Shown: positions 24,786 through 34,727 of the stretch, in pieces | Layout of the letters: every line of letters starts with the position of its first letter | How positions within the stretch are numbered: position 1 is the first letter of the stretch | Assembly: GCF_030915505.1 (NCBI RefSeq) | Contig: NZ_CP133265.1 | Coordinates: 806,001-870,000 of the forward strand | Length of the DNA: 64,000 nucleotides | Direction: 5' to 3' | Source of the DNA: Neobacillus sp. OS1-2 | Lineage (GTDB): Bacteria; Bacillota; Bacilli; Bacillales; Cytobacillaceae | The notes under the pieces: model-generated | Database searches by the model: none | Told to the model about the DNA's origin: nothing | Seen by the model: only the letters and a program-made list of their open reading frames with translations | Made by a program: the position numbers and the translations under genes

Positions 24786-25868
24786 TTATTTTGCTAATAT
24801 TCTCGTCAAAAACGCTGGAACAGATTTTTGAAACGAACGGTAGGCCAGTCCATTAAAATAAAAGAAGTAGCTAATCCAGCCGCCAGATTTAATAATGCCT
24901 CTAGCAAGCCGGCGAACATTTTTCTGTTTACGAACTTTCCCATCTGATAGGTAAATCCCTAACAGGCCGCGATTAATTAATTGATGGAAATTTTTATGCG
25001 GCAAGAATTCAGTATGCTTATCTGCCTCCGTCAAAAAGTGTTTTAAGCGTTGAAAAAGGGTTTCTTCACTTTTATAGAAAGAGCAGAAATTCAAGTCGCC
25101 TCCTGCTATATCCTCTTCTTGATCAATAAAATAGTCCAAAAGAATATGTAATCCTTGAATATAGGGGAAGTATCCCTTACGAATATTATCGGCATCACTT
25201 GCCCGAAAATCCTCGCGCATTGCATAGGAGATTAAACAAAAAATCCCCAGTGTGGAACCAGAGCAAGCCGAAAATTCATACCATTCCATTTCAGGAAGCT
25301 CTTCCTGATAGTGATGAAACCACTTTTCAAGACGGGGCACCCGTTGCTCCTTCACCACATGCTTATGGATTTGTAAATCACAATAGTATTGGCATAATTC
25401 AAGCAGGTAATCTTTAATGAGAGGATAATGCTTGATCTCTCTTAAAACGGAACGGCAGGTTTCAGACAAATCCTGCAAATAACCAGCGTCATCCTGATCG
25501 GTACGAAGCCGGTAGTAATTTTTCTGATCAGCATGAAGGACAAGTGCATCTGTCATCGATTCGTGTAAAGCAGCAAAATCATCGGGATCAAGTGAGGTAC
25601 TACGATCACAAAGATTATCCAAATAATCACTAATTGTTTGATAGGCGACGATAAACTTAACTGCTTTTTTATAATCATCACCTGCAGTAAGTGCAAGGAT
25701 TGCCCCTCCCTCACAGTGGAAGGTTTTGTGCTCAATACTGGCAAGTGCTTGATTTCTTAATTCAAGATTTGGTATTTTTTCAGCACAGCTTCTCCAATAA
25801 GCCAATTCTTGATGGACTGCAGGAAGTATTTTGCGATAGACCCTTGACATGAGGGTGATTGGCTTCAT
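24786..25868 (-). CDS. ytpB: tetraprenyl-beta-curcumene synthase YtpB (DUF2600)
   Basis: A 360-residue terpene cyclase of the large class IB type (DUF2600 family). B. subtilis YtpB converts all-trans tetraprenyl diphosphate to tetraprenyl-beta-curcumene, the precursor of spore-associated sesquarterpenes. The DYLDNLCDRST motif (about residues 82-92) is the family's diphosphate/Mg2+-binding Asp-rich element, with a second acidic segment, LLDYFIDQEEDIAGGD, later. It is followed on the same strand, at the 5' side, by ytpA (start 15 bases after the ytpA stop), so the two are probably co-transcribed. Confidence 0.85.
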   Translation of the reverse strand: MKPITLMSRVYRKILPAVHQELAYWRSCAEKIPNLELRNQALASIEHKTFHCEGGAILALTAGDDYKKAVKFIVAYQTISDYLDNLCDRSTSLDPDDFAALHESMTDALVLHADQKNYYRLRTDQDDAGYLQDLSETCRSVLREIKHYPLIKDYLLELCQYYCDLQIHKHVVKEQRVPRLEKWFHHYQEELPEMEWYEFSACSGSTLGIFCLISYAMREDFRASDADNIRKGYFPYIQGLHILLDYFIDQEEDIAGGDLNFCSFYKSEETLFQRLKHFLTEADKHTEFLPHKNFHQLINRGLLGIYLSDGKVRKQKNVRRLARGIIKSGGWISYFFYFNGLAYRSFQKSVPAFLTRILAK

Positions 25869-25883
25869 GGATTACACACCTTT

Positions 25884-26687
25884 CTAAACGATATAGCCAA
25901 TTGCTTTTAATTGACTGGTAACGAAATCCTTTGCGTATTCAAAAACCTCTTCTCGCTCTGGCTCGTTAAAGATTTCATGATAACATTTCGGCCACTCTTT
26001 AAATCTTTTTTCGGTTAATGGAACGTTATTAAACCATTCCTTGACCGTCGTTTTATTGACAATTTTATCATCCCCGCCCTGCATCACGAGCATGGGGATA
26101 TCCTGCATTCTTTCAAGATTTACGAATGCTTCCTTAATTGCACCCGCCAATTCACGATACCATCTGACAGAAACCTTTGTCACGTAAAGTGTATCGTTGG
26201 AATCCGCTTCCCTTACGTCCTCGTTTCTTGTCGCCATTTGGACGGTTAATCCTGAATTGATCCTGAGGGAAGGATAAACCACATTTAAAAAATGTGACAT
26301 GATATCTAAAAATTTCGACGGTGTATGAATGAGTCCTAAACAAGGGGAGGAAAGAATCACACCGGCAATATTTAAGCGTTCTTCCTGTAACAAACGGATA
26401 GAAATTAAGCCCCCCATACTATGCCCTAGTAAAAACACGGGCAGTTCATAACGGTATGCGGCTTGAACCCAATCCTTTACCTCTACTGTATAGTCATCGA
26501 AAGAATCAATGTGACCGCGGTTGGCCCGTGTTGTCATCCCCTGCCCTGGAAGGTCGGCCATGATAACATGAAAGCCGGATAACCGCCACATTTCAATCAG
26601 CCAGCCATATCTGCCATGATGTTCCATTGCCCCATGAACAATTACAATCACGGCCTTTGCTTCCCCTTCTGCTTCCCACTTCCACAT
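25884..26687 (-). CDS. ytpA: lysophospholipase-like alpha/beta hydrolase YtpA
   Basis: A 267-residue serine hydrolase of the monoacylglycerol lipase group. The oxyanion motif VIVHGAMEHHGRYG and the nucleophile elbow LGHSMGGLIS are clear; VMQGGDDKIV carries the Asp and KCYHEIFNEP the His of the triad. B. subtilis YtpA is reported to produce bacilysocin, a lysophosphatidylglycerol-type antibiotic, from phospholipid. No signal peptide. The RBS is GGGGG. It is upstream of ytpB in a probable two-gene unit. Confidence 0.87.
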   Translation of the reverse strand: MWKWEAEGEAKAVIVIVHGAMEHHGRYGWLIEMWRLSGFHVIMADLPGQGMTTRANRGHIDSFDDYTVEVKDWVQAAYRYELPVFLLGHSMGGLISIRLLQEERLNIAGVILSSPCLGLIHTPSKFLDIMSHFLNVVYPSLRINSGLTVQMATRNEDVREADSNDTLYVTKVSVRWYRELAGAIKEAFVNLERMQDIPMLVMQGGDDKIVNKTTVKEWFNNVPLTEKRFKEWPKCYHEIFNEPEREEVFEYAKDFVTSQLKAIGYIV

Positions 26688-26782
26688 ATTTTTTCCCCCT
26701 AGACATGAAATAAGGTAAATTTTTTGAAAATCACATTCAGCATCGGTAAAATAGATTTATTATGCTAAAAGGAGCGACCCTG

Positions 26783-27295
26783 ATGATCTATCCCTATAAA
26801 GATAAATACCCGCTAATTGCTGAAACTGCCTTTATTGCTGATTATGTAACGATTACTGGTGATGTTGAAATTGGTGAACATTCCAGTGTCTGGTTTAACT
26901 CAAGTATAAGAGGTGACGTTGCACCAACGAGGATTGGCAATAAGGTGAATATCCAAGATAACTCTATCTTACACCAAAGTCCTAATAACCCGCTAATTTT
27001 AGAAGATGAAGTCACAATTGGCCACCAAGTGATCCTGCACAGCTGCATAATAAGAAAACGTGCCTTAATCGGAATGGGATCCATTATCCTTGATAATGCC
27101 GAAATCGGTGAAGGAGCCTTTATTGGCGCAGGCAGTCTTGTACCGCAAGGAAAAAAAATCCCTCCTAATACTTTAGCATTTGGCAGACCCGCAAAAGTTA
27201 TTAGAGAATTGACTTCAGAGGATAAGAAAGAAATGGAACGCATTTATACAGAATATGCGGAGAAGGGTCAATATTATAAGTCCTTACAATCTTAA
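26783..27295 (+). CDS. ytoA: gamma carbonic anhydrase-like hexapeptide protein YtoA
   Basis: A 170-residue left-handed beta-helix protein. Hexapeptide turns run through the core (VTITGDVEIGEHSSVWFNSSIRGD), and the Cam-type metal histidines are in ILHQSP, IGHQVILHSCII. The family (YrdA/PaaY/YtoA) includes zinc gamma-carbonic anhydrases, though activity varies. I chose the ATG at 26783 since AAAAGGAGCG precedes it; the ATG at 26762 lies upstream of that RBS. It is divergent from ytpA, and a bidirectional terminator separates it from asnB. Confidence 0.87.
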   Translation: MIYPYKDKYPLIAETAFIADYVTITGDVEIGEHSSVWFNSSIRGDVAPTRIGNKVNIQDNSILHQSPNNPLILEDEVTIGHQVILHSCIIRKRALIGMGSIILDNAEIGEGAFIGAGSLVPQGKKIPPNTLAFGRPAKVIRELTSEDKKEMERIYTEYAEKGQYYKSLQS

Positions 27296-27303
27296 AATTT
27301 GGA

Positions 27304-27336
27304 AAAGCACCCACTTTATGAATGGGTGCTTTCTCT
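27304..27336. terminator. bidirectional terminator between ytoA and asnB
   Basis: AAAGCACCCA (27304-27313) pairs with TGGGTGCTTT (27323-27332). Confidence 0.85.
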
Positions 27337-27338
27337 GT

Positions 27339-29234
27339 TTAATATTGTAATTCTTTTTGTAAGGCAGAATCACGTTGGAATGAGTAAACATTCTCTACAT
27401 ATACTTGATGCCAAACCATGAACATCAGAACCGTCCAGATCTTCCGACTATTGTCGGCTTTACCCTGGCAATGATCCTCAAGCAATTGCAACACATATGT
27501 TTTATTTAGTAAATGATCTGTATTGCTTTCACGGATGATTTTTTTTGCCCATTCATTCATTTCATTTTTTAACCAGTGGCGGATTGGCACTGGGAAACCA
27601 AGTTTCTTTCGATCAAGCACATGTGCCGGTACAATTCCTTCTGCCGCTTTACGCAAAATATACTTGGTGGTGCCATTTGCTGTTTTCAAGCTCGTCGGGA
27701 TTTTCGATGCGATCTCAAACACGGCCTTATCAAGGAATGGCACCCGTAGCTCAAGCGAATGGGCCATTGTCACTCTATCGGCCTTCAGTAAGATATCCCC
27801 GCGCATCCACGTATGGATATCAATATATTGCATCCGATCAACCGGGTCATAGCCCCTCGATTCTTGATAAAGCGGGTTTGTTATATCCAAGTAATTTAAA
27901 CCCTCATGGTAAACATTTAAAAGATCACGTTTTTCTTCCTCTGTGAACATCTTCGCGTTCCCAATATACCGTTCTTCCATTGGCGTTACACCGCGTTCAA
28001 TAAAGCTTTTGCCTTTCATACCTTCAGGCATCATATTGGCAATTCTTTTTAATAGCACTTTACCTACTCGTGGGATTTTATTAAACACCTCTAGCGATTG
28101 TGGTTCACGGTAAATATTGTAGCCGCCAAATAACTCATCGGCACCTTCACCTGAAAGCACAACCGTTACGTGCTTACGGGCCTCTCGAGCCACGAAATAC
28201 AGCGGCACGCAGGCCGGGTCAGCAAGGGGGTCGTCCATATGCCACATGATTTTTGGAACTTCATTCATATATTCTTCCGGTGAAATTACGTAGCTGATGT
28301 TTTCGACACCAAGTTTTTCAGCTGTTTCTTTGGCCACATCAATTTCACTGAAGCCATTGTGTTCAAAACCAACAGAGAACGTTTTTATGGCAGGGTGAAA
28401 TTGTTTGGCAATAGAGGCAATAATGGAGGAATCAATCCCCCCGGAAAGGAACGACCCAACAGGTACATCGCTGCGCATATGCTTTTCAACTGAATCAATT
28501 AACACTTCACGAATTTCTTTAACGAAATCATCTTCTGATTTTTGTACTGGCTTAAACTGTGCCTTCCAATATCTTTTGATGTCCATCTTGGCGCCAATTT
28601 TTTTGGTAAAATAATGACCTGGCTCAAGCTTATAAATCCCTTCAAACAAGGTATTTGGCTCAGGAACAAATTGATAGGTCAAATAGTGTTGCAAGGAATC
28701 ATAATTAAGGACATCATTTTCTAATGCCATCAGAATACTCTTTTTCTCAGAACCAAAGAATGTTCTTTCCCCGTCTTCCATATAGAAGAACGGTTTAATT
28801 CCAAACGGATCACGCGCCCCGTAAAGTGTCTGCTCTTGTTTATCCCAAATCACAAACGCAAACATCCCGCGTAGTTTTTCAACAGCCTTTTCTTTTAAAT
28901 GGCTGTAAAGGGCAATAATAACTTCTGTATCGGAACTTGTCGAAAAAGATAAGCCTTCCTTAAGCAGCTCATCTCGAAGCTCAACATAATTATAAATCTC
29001 ACCATTAAAAATAATCCAATACCGCTCATTTTCATACGTAAGAGGCTGATGGCCGCTCTCAATATCAATAATACTCAAGCGACGGAAGCCAAATTGGATA
29101 TGGTCATCATAATAAAACCCATCATCATCTGGTCCGCGATGGGTAATGATATCATTCATATTTTTAAATTGTTGTGTTTGTTCTTCACTATAATTTTGTG
29201 TTTTGTCGTGTACACAACCAATAAAACCACACAT
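27339..29234 (-). CDS. asnB: asparagine synthetase (glutamine-hydrolysing) AsnB
   Basis: A 631-residue enzyme that makes asparagine from aspartate, glutamine and ATP. The N-terminal Ntn amidotransferase domain begins MCGFIG; Cys2 is the catalytic nucleophile after Met removal, which fixes the start at 29234 rather than 29246. HRGPDDDG and NGEIYNY bind glutamine. The synthetase domain has the PP-loop SFLSGGIDSSI and GEGADELFGGY. GTGAGGTACATA is the RBS. Length equals the B. subtilis AsnB class, which lies next to metK there too. Confidence 0.95.
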   Translation of the reverse strand: MCGFIGCVHDKTQNYSEEQTQQFKNMNDIITHRGPDDDGFYYDDHIQFGFRRLSIIDIESGHQPLTYENERYWIIFNGEIYNYVELRDELLKEGLSFSTSSDTEVIIALYSHLKEKAVEKLRGMFAFVIWDKQEQTLYGARDPFGIKPFFYMEDGERTFFGSEKKSILMALENDVLNYDSLQHYLTYQFVPEPNTLFEGIYKLEPGHYFTKKIGAKMDIKRYWKAQFKPVQKSEDDFVKEIREVLIDSVEKHMRSDVPVGSFLSGGIDSSIIASIAKQFHPAIKTFSVGFEHNGFSEIDVAKETAEKLGVENISYVISPEEYMNEVPKIMWHMDDPLADPACVPLYFVAREARKHVTVVLSGEGADELFGGYNIYREPQSLEVFNKIPRVGKVLLKRIANMMPEGMKGKSFIERGVTPMEERYIGNAKMFTEEEKRDLLNVYHEGLNYLDITNPLYQESRGYDPVDRMQYIDIHTWMRGDILLKADRVTMAHSLELRVPFLDKAVFEIASKIPTSLKTANGTTKYILRKAAEGIVPAHVLDRKKLGFPVPIRHWLKNEMNEWAKKIIRESNTDHLLNKTYVLQLLEDHCQGKADNSRKIWTVLMFMVWHQVYVENVYSFQRDSALQKELQY

Positions 29235-29416
29235 TATGTACCTCACCTACTCCATTTAAAATATCCTCTAAAAACATCCCTCTAATACTACCACTTTTTT
29301 TTGAAAAATGGCACTGTGAACAGAAGGAAAAATAGTATACCTTCATTTTTCACATCTATAGACCTACTTAAACATGGTATTCCATTCGTTGGGATTACTG
29401 TACAGGAATTTAGACG

Positions 29417-29457
29417 AAAAATAAAAACGGGAGTTACATTTAAAAATGCAACTCCCC
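29417..29457 (-). terminator. terminator of metK
   Basis: GGGAGTT-CATTT pairs with AAATG-AACTCCC (29429-29456), followed by GTTTTTATTTTT on the minus strand. Confidence 0.85.
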
Positions 29458-29463
29458 ATTCTA

Positions 29464-30663
29464 TTATAGATTAGCTTGTCCGCGTAAGGCTTCGGCTTTA
29501 TCTGTACGCTCCCATGGAAGATCAACATCTGTGCGTCCAAAATGGCCGTATGCAGCTGTTTGCTTGTAAATTGGGCGGCGAAGGTCAAGCATCTTAATGA
29601 TTCCTGCCGGACGAAGATCAAAGTTCTCACTAACAAGATCAACAAGGATCTCTTCGCTTACTTTACCTGTACCAAATGTATCGACAGCAATTGAAACGGG
29701 TCTAGCAACACCAATGGCATAGGCAAGCTGAACTTCTACTTTGTCAGCAAGGCCCGCCGCTACGATGTTTTTAGCCACATAACGTGCTGCATAGGCAGCT
29801 GAACGGTCAACCTTTGTTGGATCCTTACCAGAGAAGGCACCGCCGCCATGACGAGCATAGCCGCCGTACGTATCAACAATAATTTTACGTCCTGTTAAGC
29901 CGGCATCACCTTGTGGTCCGCCAATAACGAAACGGCCTGTTGGATTGATGAAATACTTTGTATTTTCATCAATCAGTTCTTTTGGAACAACTGGATTGAT
30001 AACATATTCCTTCAAGTTCCGCTGAATTTGCTCAAGCGTAACTTCCGGGTTATGTTGCGTGGAGATAACAATGGTATCAATACGAACCGGTTTGTCATTT
30101 TCATCATACTCAACCGTTACTTGCGTTTTTCCATCTGGACGAAGGTACTCAAGAACCTTATCTTTACGCACCTCTGTTAATTTGCGTGCAAGCTTGTGTG
30201 CTAGAGAAATCGGAAGAGGCATTAGCTCATTTGTTTCATTACAAGCAAAACCAAACATTAATCCTTGGTCGCCAGCTCCAATTGCTTCGATTTCTTCATC
30301 GGACATTAACCCTTCACGCGCTTCAAGGGCCTGATCAACACCCATGGCAATGTCAGGACTTTGTTCACCAATGGAAGTTAAAACGGCACAAGTTTCCGAA
30401 TCGAAGCCATATTTAGCACGGTCGTAGCCAATACCTTTTACGGTTTCACGAACAATTTTTGGAATATCTACATAAGTAGAAGTCGTGATTTCACCGGCAA
30501 CTAGCACTAATCCAGTTGTTACGGAAGTTTCAGCAGCGACGCGGGCATTAGCATCCTTCGCTAAAATAGCATCTAAAATGGAATCAGAAATTTGGTCACA
30601 GATCTTATCCGGATGACCTTCAGTTACTGATTCAGACGTGAACAAACGCACGTTTCTTGACAT
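29464..30663 (-). CDS. metK: S-adenosylmethionine synthetase
   Basis: A 399-residue enzyme converting methionine and ATP to SAM. Signature motifs: [16 protein letters not shown] near the N-terminus, [12 protein letters not shown], and [19 protein letters not shown] (P-loop-like) in the central region. The start at 30663 follows AGGAGGAATTCAG; the longer frame from 30690 includes this RBS. An S-box riboswitch controls it from 160 bases upstream, closing a feedback loop on its own product. SAM made here supplies SpeD, MnmM, YtqA and the LuxS recycling route in this window. Confidence 0.97.
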   Translation of the reverse strand: MSRNVRLFTSESVTEGHPDKICDQISDSILDAILAKDANARVAAETSVTTGLVLVAGEITTSTYVDIPKIVRETVKGIGYDRAKYGFDSETCAVLTSIGEQSPDIAMGVDQALEAREGLMSDEEIEAIGAGDQGLMFGFACNETNELMPLPISLAHKLARKLTEVRKDKVLEYLRPDGKTQVTVEYDENDKPVRIDTIVISTQHNPEVTLEQIQRNLKEYVINPVVPKELIDENTKYFINPTGRFVIGGPQGDAGLTGRKIIVDTYGGYARHGGGAFSGKDPTKVDRSAAYAARYVAKNIVAAGLADKVEVQLAYAIGVARPVSIAVDTFGTGKVSEEILVDLVSENFDLRPAGIIKMLDLRRPIYKQTAAYGHFGRTDVDLPWERTDKAEALRGQANL

Positions 30664-30819
30664 CTGAATTCCTCCTATATTATGAGTCATCGAGGTTTTA
30701 TGAAGGTTACAGGAATACTTCTTGGACCTCGTGAATTGATACGGTACTCATTCCCTTAGTATGAAATAAACAAAGGATTTTTATTAGAGACTATTTTTAT
30801 AAAAGGACTTATACAAAAC

Positions 30820-31003
30820 AAAAAACCTTACCATTATGAGGAAAGGTTGTTCCGGGCCTTTCACTCTTATCGTTCAAGGCAGGAGCCTTGCGTCAGATTA
30901 GCACCTTCGCATCCTGAAAAGGACCTGTTTCGTGGTCATTCTTTCCATATTGCAGGTTGCTGGGTTTCATTGGGCCTGTCCCTCCACCAGCTCGGGATAA
31001 GAG
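30820..31003 (-). promoter_or_regulatory. SAM-I (S-box) riboswitch of metK
   Basis: P1 strands CTCTTATC and GATAAGAG are at 30996-31003 and 30864-30871 on the opposite strand. The conserved core GGTGGAGGGA, GGCCC-ATGAAACCCAGCAACC and AAGGTGCTAAT is all present. A terminator (AACCTT-CC / GG-AAGGTT plus TTTTTTG) lies at 30820-30851. SAM binding should favour termination. A promoter with TTGACA (complement of 31047-31052) and TAATAT (complement of 31023-31028) is upstream. Confidence 0.95.
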
Positions 31004-31022
31004 AGTATCCGTTCAAATCAGA

Positions 31023-31052
31023 ATATTACGCTACAATGGTGAGCAATGTCAA
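31023..31052 (-). promoter_or_regulatory. metK promoter
   Basis: Minus-strand TTGACA (31047-31052) and TAATAT (31023-31028), 18-base spacer, just upstream of the S-box P1 helix. Confidence 0.65.
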
Positions 31053-31159
31053 TGAATTTTTCAAGAAATTCTTGTATTGTTTTGACTGTTTAAAAATTCT
31101 TTAAAAAATGTATAAAAACAAACTTAAATTTGCGCAATAGTATAGACTATTAATCTTAA

Positions 31160-31170
31160 TGTGTTATACT
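31160..31170 (+). promoter_or_regulatory. candidate CcpN site over the pckA -10 region
   Basis: TGTGTTATACT matches the B. subtilis CcpN consensus TRTGHYATAYW at all positions, as I recall it. It contains the -10 hexamer TATACT (31165-31170); TAGACT at 31143-31148 could be the -35. CcpN represses pckA and gapB in B. subtilis during glycolysis. Confidence 0.55.
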
Positions 31171-31222
31171 ATTTGTAATTATTAAGATTATAAAAATCAC
31201 AATAAAGGATGGTTTCTATAAA

Positions 31223-32809
31223 ATGAATTCTGTTCATATTCCGAATGAATTAAAACAACTATTACAAGGAAGACATGTACAATTACAATTGTCTGTACCC
31301 CAATTAGTCGAAAAAATCTTAAGCCGCAAAGAAGGAAAGTTAACCTCGACAGGTGCAGTAAGTGTCGCAACCGGAAAATACACAGGTCGTTCGCCACAGG
31401 ATAAATTTATTGTAATGGAAGAGACTTCGAAGGATAAAATCGCTTGGGGACCGACGAATCAACCCATTTCTGAATCCGTTTTCACTAACCTCTATCATAA
31501 AGTTCTAGAATACTTAAAGCAACAAGATGAAATTTTTGTTTTCAAAGGGTTTGCCGGAGCGGATAAAAAGTCCCGCTTACCCATTCAGGTTGTCAATGAG
31601 TTTGCATGGCATAATTTATTTGCGCAGCAATTGTTTATTCGCCCGTCTGAAGATGATTTATTGGCAGATGATACTGGATTTACGGTGATTACTGCCCCAA
31701 ATTTCAAGGCTAATCCGGCAATTGATGGCACGAACTCGGAAACCTTTATTATTATATCATTTGAACAAAGAATTGTCTTAATCGGCGGTACTGAGTATGC
31801 CGGTGAAATGAAAAAATCCATTTTTTCTGTCATGAATTATCTCTTGCCGGAGAATAATATTTTATCGATGCATTGTTCGGCGAATGTCGGTTCCGAAGGG
31901 GATGTTGCTTTATTCTTCGGTTTATCCGGTACAGGGAAAACGACTCTATCAGCAGATCCTAATCGCAGGTTGATCGGCGACGATGAACATGGCTGGTCCT
32001 CCAATGGCGTCTTCAATGTTGAGGGAGGCTGCTATGCGAAATGTATTAATCTCTCTCGTGAAAAGGAGCCGCAAATTTTTGATGCTATCCGCTTTGGAAC
32101 AGTCCTTGAAAATGTCGTCATGAATCAAGAATCGCGAATTCCGGATTATGATGACGGAACTTTGACTGAGAATACACGTGCGGCGTATCCAATCGAAGCG
32201 ATTGATAATATTATTCAACCAAGCATTGCCGGTCATCCAAATACAATCGTGTTTTTAACAGCAGATGCCTTCGGCGTACTGCCCCCCATTTCCAAATTAA
32301 CGAAAGAACAAGCCATGTACCATTTCTTAAGCGGTTACACCTCGAAGCTTGCGGGAACTGAGCGCGGTGTAACCGCACCGGAAGCAACCTTTTCTACCTG
32401 CTTTGGTGCACCGTTCTTGCCGCTTCCTGCCACACGTTACGCAGAGATGCTTGGGGAAAAAATACTAGAACACAATGCGAATGTCTTTTTAGTAAACACA
32501 GGCTGGACCGGCGGCGAATACGGTGTCGGCAGCCGAATGAAACTTTCCTACACAAGAGCCATGGTTCAAGCAGCGCTGGAAGGTGAACTAAACCATGTGG
32601 AATTAGTCCGAGATGAAATTTTCGGTTTAAATATTCCGCTGCATATTGCCGGTGTCCCTGATGAAGTCTTGCAGCCAAATAAAACATGGGCAGATTCACA
32701 AGCGTATGAAGTGAAGGCGAAAGAACTTGCCGGTAAGTTCCGTGAAAACTTTAAGAAGTTTACCGATGTATCTGCTGAAATTGAGGAAAAAGGCGGCCCT
32801 GTCGCATAA
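31223..32809 (+). CDS. pckA: phosphoenolpyruvate carboxykinase (ATP)
   Basis: A 528-residue ATP-dependent PEP carboxykinase, which makes PEP from oxaloacetate in gluconeogenesis. The kinase-1a P-loop GLSGTGKTT is at 233-241, followed by the PEPCK-specific [10 protein letters not shown] and metal-binding residues; [11 protein letters not shown] is near the N-terminus. Full length. It is divergent from metK, the arrangement found in B. subtilis. A candidate CcpN operator covers its -10 region, so glycolytic repression is expected. Confidence 0.96.
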   Translation: MNSVHIPNELKQLLQGRHVQLQLSVPQLVEKILSRKEGKLTSTGAVSVATGKYTGRSPQDKFIVMEETSKDKIAWGPTNQPISESVFTNLYHKVLEYLKQQDEIFVFKGFAGADKKSRLPIQVVNEFAWHNLFAQQLFIRPSEDDLLADDTGFTVITAPNFKANPAIDGTNSETFIIISFEQRIVLIGGTEYAGEMKKSIFSVMNYLLPENNILSMHCSANVGSEGDVALFFGLSGTGKTTLSADPNRRLIGDDEHGWSSNGVFNVEGGCYAKCINLSREKEPQIFDAIRFGTVLENVVMNQESRIPDYDDGTLTENTRAAYPIEAIDNIIQPSIAGHPNTIVFLTADAFGVLPPISKLTKEQAMYHFLSGYTSKLAGTERGVTAPEATFSTCFGAPFLPLPATRYAEMLGEKILEHNANVFLVNTGWTGGEYGVGSRMKLSYTRAMVQAALEGELNHVELVRDEIFGLNIPLHIAGVPDEVLQPNKTWADSQAYEVKAKELAGKFRENFKKFTDVSAEIEEKGGPVA

Positions 32810-32819
32810 CTGACCATTA

Positions 32820-32854
32820 GCAAAAAGCGATTCCGTTGGGGAATCGCTTTTTGC
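32820..32854 (+). terminator. terminator of pckA
   Basis: AAAAAGCGATTCC (32822-32834) pairs with GGAATCGCTTTTT (32840-32852); it can also work for the convergent gene. Confidence 0.9.
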
Positions 32855-32856
32855 TT

Positions 32857-33822
32857 TTATTGATCTGTCGGCTTTCCTATGATGACAAGATTCGATTCGC
32901 CTAGTACACCAAAACTATATCTTCCACTTTTTTTAATTTGGAAATCTCCTTTGTACATCGAGACTTTTTCTCCATCCGTCATCGTATAATCTGTTTTTTC
33001 TTTAAAGGTAAACTTGGAGATATCCGAAGGGTCTTCTTCACTATTGATCTCTAATTCGATTTCTTCAGGGAGGTTTTCGCCTGAAACCTCAATATAGGCA
33101 TCATTATAAAAACCGGCATACAAATCTTCTTGGGAAATCAATAAGGTACCCTTAGAACCTAATAAGACATAGTGATCCTTCACATAAATAGGAAATTCGC
33201 CAATCTTCTTCTTTTCTCCCACAGTGTTGGATACAGTGAATTCAAGATTCCATTTTCCTCTTTTATCAAAAGGTGTAAAGGTTACTAGAGCATGGGCATC
33301 GGCCCCATATTTCCCACCTGATAAGTGGGCGTTAGTAAGATGTTGTTTTATTCCGGTTGCTTCATGTGTAGCATCGATAGAAAGTGTTGGATCTGACGCA
33401 AAATCCTTCCCCCATACAAAAACCATGATTTTGCTTGTTCCTCGCTGATCCCATACTACCCATTCCTTTGGAGCCAGTAAGCTGACCTTGTTGGGTATTC
33501 CGAAATTACTGTCTCCGTAAAGTGGTTTGCCGCTCTCATCTCTTAAAGCAAAATAGTCGCCTTCCTGGACTTCTACTTTTGTGGAACCTGATTTTGGTGC
33601 ACGTTCTTCCCGGCTAGTAAAATAGAGGATCGGAGCGATTAGAATTAAGATAAACACGGCTGCTACTGCTGTGATTCTCTGAAAAGGAAATGGCCTTTTG
33701 AGTTTATAAGAATCTGTACTACCAAACTTTTTTAACATTTCCGTCCGTTGATTGGTGGTTAATTCATGCTTGGGGAAATCCGCCAACACGTCAAGCAGTT
33801 CTTTATCCGATAAATGACTCAA
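32857..33822 (-). CDS. putative membrane anti-sigma factor partner of the ECF sigma
   Basis: A 321-residue protein with a ~48-residue cytosolic N-terminus (MSHLSDKELLDVLADFPKHE), one transmembrane helix (about 50-68, ITAVAAVFILILIAPILYF) and a ~250-residue extracytoplasmic domain rich in beta strands. It starts at TTG behind AGGAGGGGG and overlaps the sigma gene by 20 bases. That topology and coupling are typical of anti-sigma factors, but no zinc anti-sigma HxxxCxxC motif is present. I do not recognise the outer domain. The sensing role is inferred from context. Confidence 0.65.
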   Translation of the reverse strand: MSHLSDKELLDVLADFPKHELTTNQRTEMLKKFGSTDSYKLKRPFPFQRITAVAAVFILILIAPILYFTSREERAPKSGSTKVEVQEGDYFALRDESGKPLYGDSNFGIPNKVSLLAPKEWVVWDQRGTSKIMVFVWGKDFASDPTLSIDATHEATGIKQHLTNAHLSGGKYGADAHALVTFTPFDKRGKWNLEFTVSNTVGEKKKIGEFPIYVKDHYVLLGSKGTLLISQEDLYAGFYNDAYIEVSGENLPEEIELEINSEEDPSDISKFTFKEKTDYTMTDGEKVSMYKGDFQIKKSGRYSFGVLGESNLVIIGKPTDQ

Positions 33823-34327
33823 AATAATCCCCCTCCTTTAACTGCTCATTTAGTTTTTTCACTGCCCGAAAAAAGGTCACATTCACTTTATTTTCTGACC
33901 AGCCAAGAACCTGACCAGCTTCCTGCGATGAAAGCTCCGCGATCCCCCTTAATAAAACCACATCACGGTAATTTTGTTTCAGTTCGTTAATGGCATGGTA
34001 TAGCTGGGCATATTCTATTTTTCTTATAAATTTCTCTTCTGTTTGGAGTTCATGTTGTTTTGGTGACTCGTGATCCAGCCGTTCTTTTAACCTCTGCCAC
34101 ACAGATTTTTTTCGATAAAAATCGATCGCTGTATTTCTCGCTATCGAGATCAGCCACGTTTTTGGATTTGATTCGTTTTTAAAACTGCCAAAAGAGCGAA
34201 AAGCCCTTAAGAAGGTTTCCTGAACCAAATCCTCTACGTCCGTGGTGCCTGTATAATAAACTAGATAATTCGTGATATCCTTCTCAAATTGAATAAACCA
34301 TTTCTCTATCTGATGCCCCCGTTCCAA
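33803..34327 (-). CDS. ECF-type RNA polymerase sigma factor
   Basis: A 174-residue sigma-70-family ECF factor. Region 2 carries DVEDLVQETFLRAFRSFGSF and TWLISIARNTAIDFYRKK; region 4 carries ELKQNYRDVVLLRGIAELSS and the HTH QEAGQVLGWSENKVNVTFFR. It is SigX/SigV-like in architecture but too divergent to name. Translation starts at TTG (34327) after GGGGGAG. Its last codons overlap the start of the putative anti-sigma factor. I saw no promoter that clearly shows autoregulation. Confidence 0.88.
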   Translation of the reverse strand: MERGHQIEKWFIQFEKDITNYLVYYTGTTDVEDLVQETFLRAFRSFGSFKNESNPKTWLISIARNTAIDFYRKKSVWQRLKERLDHESPKQHELQTEEKFIRKIEYAQLYHAINELKQNYRDVVLLRGIAELSSQEAGQVLGWSENKVNVTFFRAVKKLNEQLKEGDYFESFIG

Positions 34328-34414
34328 TCAAACTCCCCCTTCCTTAAAATCTCTTTTTCTATATCTAAAAATTAGACGGCCGATTCAAGCATTTATTACA
34401 CTTTTGATTCCATA

Positions 34415-34446
34415 AGAAAAAGCAGGCATGAACACCTGCCTGCTTT
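34415..34446 (-). terminator. terminator of ytmB
   Basis: AAAGCAGGCA pairs with TGCCTGCTTT, then TTTTTC on the minus strand; one arm overlaps the ytmB stop. Confidence 0.85.
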
Positions 34447-34687
34447 AGTTTGTCGAATTTAATGATACTAATTGATAGGTTAGCGTTGTATTACTATTCT
34501 CCCATACCACTTTTTTAATCACAGCAGATCCGGTTGAATCACTGTCCATCGTTTTCTTTACATCAATGGGAATCTCGATTGGATAGAGGCGATAACCTTC
34601 TTTTACGAGTACAAAAAGATTCTCCTCAACTCGCTTCTCTCTGCCTTTTGTCACGATCATGGTATTTAACTCAAGGGGCATACCCAT
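34445..34687 (-). CDS. ytmB: YtmB, DUF2584 family protein
   Basis: An 80-residue protein, MGMPLELNTMIVTKGREKR onward, with an IPIDVKKT central segment and a C-terminal strand pair. Length and position (between pckA and ytmA) match B. subtilis YtmB of the DUF2584 family, whose function is unknown. RBS GAGGAGCGG. It is transcribed with or downstream of ytmA (40-base gap) and ends in its own terminator. Confidence 0.75.
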   Translation of the reverse strand: MGMPLELNTMIVTKGREKRVEENLFVLVKEGYRLYPIEIPIDVKKTMDSDSTGSAVIKKVVWENSNTTLTYQLVSLNSTN

Positions 34688-34727
34688 AAAAATCCGCTCC
34701 TCTGCTTGTATTAACTATATATTACCA

